From contig JAHFLI010000017.1 of the NCBI GenBank assembly GCA_023255615.1, forward strand, positions 1 to 13,688: 13,688 nt of DNA. The letters are read 5' to 3'. Numbering within the stretch: the stretch's first letter is position 1; the number at the start of each line of letters is the position of its first letter. This DNA is from Candidatus Woesearchaeota archaeon (GTDB lineage: Archaea; Nanobdellota; Nanobdellia; Woesearchaeales; JACQSR01). The notes under the pieces were generated by a model. The model did no database searches and was not told the origin of the DNA. It worked only from the letters and a program-made list of their open reading frames with translations. Of this stretch, positions 12,486-13,688 are shown piece by piece. A program made the translations under genes and the position numbers.

Positions 12486-13460
12486 ATGAAATTGCCTTTT
12501 GAAGAACGAGAATATTCTGTGATTATGAAACAGGAAGCAAAGAGTGCATCTGAGTATGGGTGTGCTCCAGAAAAAAGGTCAATCGAGGAATTACTCCGTT
12601 ATGGCGTTGTCAATATCGATAAGCCAAAAGGACCAACATCTCATCAAGTCTCTGATTATGTTAAAAAAATTCTTCACATTTCAAAAGCTGGCCATTCAGG
12701 AACTCTTGATCCAGGAGTAACTGGAGTTCTACCAGTTGCGATTGAAGATGCCACTAGAATAGTGCAAGCATTATTACCTGCAGGGAAAGAATATATTTGT
12801 GTGATGCATCTTCATAAAGATATTGAGGAAGATACGCTAAGGAAGGAATTACAAAATTGGCAAGGAATTATTCATCAAAAGCCACCCATTAAATCTTCAG
12901 TAAGAAGAATAGTAAGGGAACGGACAATTTACTATCTTGATATTCTTGAGATTAAAGAAAAAGACGTTCTCTTTCGTATTGGATGTCAAGCGGGAACATA
13001 TATTAGGAAATTCTGCCATGATGTTGGCCTCAAGTTAGGTGGAGCTCATATGGCAGAATTACGCAGAACAAAAGCAGGACCATTTGCTGAAACAACGCTC
13101 TGCACACTGCAAGATCTAACGGATGCATTACATTATTATCAAAAAGGAGATGACCATAAGATAAGGCAGATCATTCAACCCATTGAATCTGCAGTTGCTC
13201 ATTTGCCGAAGGTCGTTGTTTTTGACAGTACCATAAACTCTCTCACTCACGGAAGAAATTTAGCACTTCCTGGCATTGCACAATATGATTCGGATATCAA
13301 AGAAGGTGACATGATCGCTGTCCTTTCATTAAAAGGGGAACTTGTCTGCCTAGGAACTTCTCTTTTATCTGCGACCCAAATGAAACAAGAAAAAGGAGTC
13401 GCTGTTAATGTTGAACGAGTATTTATGAAAACAAGTACCTATCCAAGAATTACTTCTTAA
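12486..13460 (+). CDS. cbf5: Cbf5-type tRNA/rRNA pseudouridine synthase
   Basis: Catalytic subunit of archaeal H/ACA RNPs, converting uridine to pseudouridine in rRNA and able to act on tRNA U55. 324 residues, normal for archaeal Cbf5. Seen: APEKRSIEELLRYGVVNIDKPKGPTSHQV, the catalytic loop GHSGTLDPGVTGVLPV (Asp 75), VQALLPAGKEYICVMHLH, QKPPIKSSVRRIVRERTIYYLDILEI, GTYIRKFCHDVGLKLGGAHMAELRRTKAGPF, and a C-terminal PUA domain from about residue 230 (HLPKVVV ... THGRNLALPGI ... GDMIAVLSLKGELVCLG). ATG 12486 is preferred to ATG 12477 by the TATA position; the difference is three residues. It follows rpl31e where aIF6 often lies in archaea. Its end overlaps the chorismate mutase gene by 11 bases. 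Confidence 0.95.
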   Translation: MKLPFEEREYSVIMKQEAKSASEYGCAPEKRSIEELLRYGVVNIDKPKGPTSHQVSDYVKKILHISKAGHSGTLDPGVTGVLPVAIEDATRIVQALLPAGKEYICVMHLHKDIEEDTLRKELQNWQGIIHQKPPIKSSVRRIVRERTIYYLDILEIKEKDVLFRIGCQAGTYIRKFCHDVGLKLGGAHMAELRRTKAGPFAETTLCTLQDLTDALHYYQKGDDHKIRQIIQPIESAVAHLPKVVVFDSTINSLTHGRNLALPGIAQYDSDIKEGDMIAVLSLKGELVCLGTSLLSATQMKQEKGVAVNVERVFMKTSTYPRITS

Positions 13461-13688
13461 TAATTTTTTCCTGCAACCGCTTTGACTCATTAAACACAGA
13501 AAGGAAGATTTCTTCAACAAATCCCTTATCTAAACCATTATCCTCAGCAATCTTCAATAATTTCTTCATAATTTGTTGTTCTCTTTTTTCGTCGAAAATA
13601 GGAATACTATTTTTCTTCTTGTATTGTGCAATTTCAGGGATTAACGACATTCTCTCGGCCAATGTCGTAATAAGAACCGTATCAAGAC
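13450..13688 (-). CDS. aroQ: Chorismate mutase, AroQ class, C-terminal part (cut by window edge)
   Basis: Converts chorismate to prephenate for phenylalanine and tyrosine synthesis. The visible 79 residues are in frame to the window end, so the gene starts outside; the TTG at 13662 and ATG at 13650 are internal. Active-site positions of the AroQ fold are all present: Arg in LAERM, Lys in QYKKK, Asp and Arg-Glu in PIFDEKREQQI, and Ser and Gln in FNESKRLQEKI. Whether it stands alone or is fused to another domain at its N terminus cannot be seen. Its stop lies within cbf5 (11-base convergent overlap). It implies aromatic amino acid synthesis in this organism. Confidence 0.88.
   Translation of the reverse strand, partial: LDTVLITTLAERMSLIPEIAQYKKKNSIPIFDEKREQQIMKKLLKIAEDNGLDKGFVEEIFLSVFNESKRLQEKIIKK
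13464..13469 (+). terminator. Possible poly-T terminator after cbf5
   Basis: A run of six T on the plus strand 4-9 bases after the cbf5 stop. Archaeal RNA polymerase stops at such U-tracts. It falls inside the 3' end of the convergent chorismate mutase gene, where it encodes part of the Lys-rich tail. A single short tract, so weak support. Confidence 0.35.

Noticed and set aside
12486..13460. Bacterial TruB
   Set aside because: The sequence follows archaeal Cbf5 along its length, including the PUA domain, and lies by ribosomal genes of archaeal type.
13660..13662. TTG at 13662 as start of a complete 70-residue protein
   Set aside because: The frame stays open to the window end and LDTVLITTLAERM matches the first helix of chorismate mutase, so the gene is partial.

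Overview
This window reads as chromosomal DNA of an archaeon. The right side carries informational genes found only in archaea and eukaryotes (ribosomal proteins S19e, L39e and L31e, PDCD5/TFAR19, and a Cbf5-type pseudouridine synthase with a PUA domain). TATA boxes centred about 26 bases before the predicted 5' end occur throughout. Several metabolic genes are of bacterial type: SAM synthetase, phosphopantetheine adenylyltransferase, dephospho-CoA kinase, and a two-component pair. Compact packing, AT-rich sequence, bacterial-type metabolism and a small four-helix membrane protein of a kind I associate with DPANN genomes suggest a DPANN archaeon with a fairly complete metabolism (for example Woesearchaeota-like). 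That placement is inference. No stretch longer than about 170 bases lacks a gene. I saw no tRNA, rRNA, CRISPR array or mobile element.

Left region (1-4108): a SAM / methylthioadenosine module whose genes alternate in strand. It holds MTA phosphorylase (+, cut by the left edge), methylthioribose-1-phosphate isomerase mtnA (-), adenine phosphoribosyltransferase apt (+), SAM synthetase metK (-), and a regulator with an XRE-type HTH and two CBS motifs (+). MetK makes SAM; SAM-using reactions release MTA; MTAP splits MTA into adenine and MTR-1-P; Apt turns adenine into AMP; MtnA isomerises MTR-1-P. The genes meet tail to tail with overlaps or gaps of only a few bases and share divergent promoters. 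The metK/regulator intergenic region carries two nearly identical palindromes (TTATTCC-N4-AGAATAT) plus GTTACTTA-type direct repeats, so this looks like a regulated unit with its own regulator.

Middle region (4105-8203), all on the minus strand: a SbcD/PdeM-type metallophosphoesterase with a small four-helix membrane protein upstream; a coaE-coaD pair for the last two steps of CoA synthesis; and a response regulator followed by a seven-helix histidine kinase.

Right region (8211-13688): a large Lhr-type helicase (-) diverges from the ribosomal operon rps19e-pdcd5-rpl39e-rpl31e (+), then cbf5 (+), which meets a chorismate mutase gene (-, cut by the right edge) with an 11-base overlap. The two divergent TATA boxes are mirror images, and the rps19e leader contains two consecutive hairpins, the second covering part of the ribosome-binding site.

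The most interesting points are the twin palindromes with the CBS-domain regulator, the structured rps19e leader, the L31e protein with a charged tail of about 85 residues, the altered Walker A motif in the helicase, and the consistent split between leaderless and Shine-Dalgarno-led genes.
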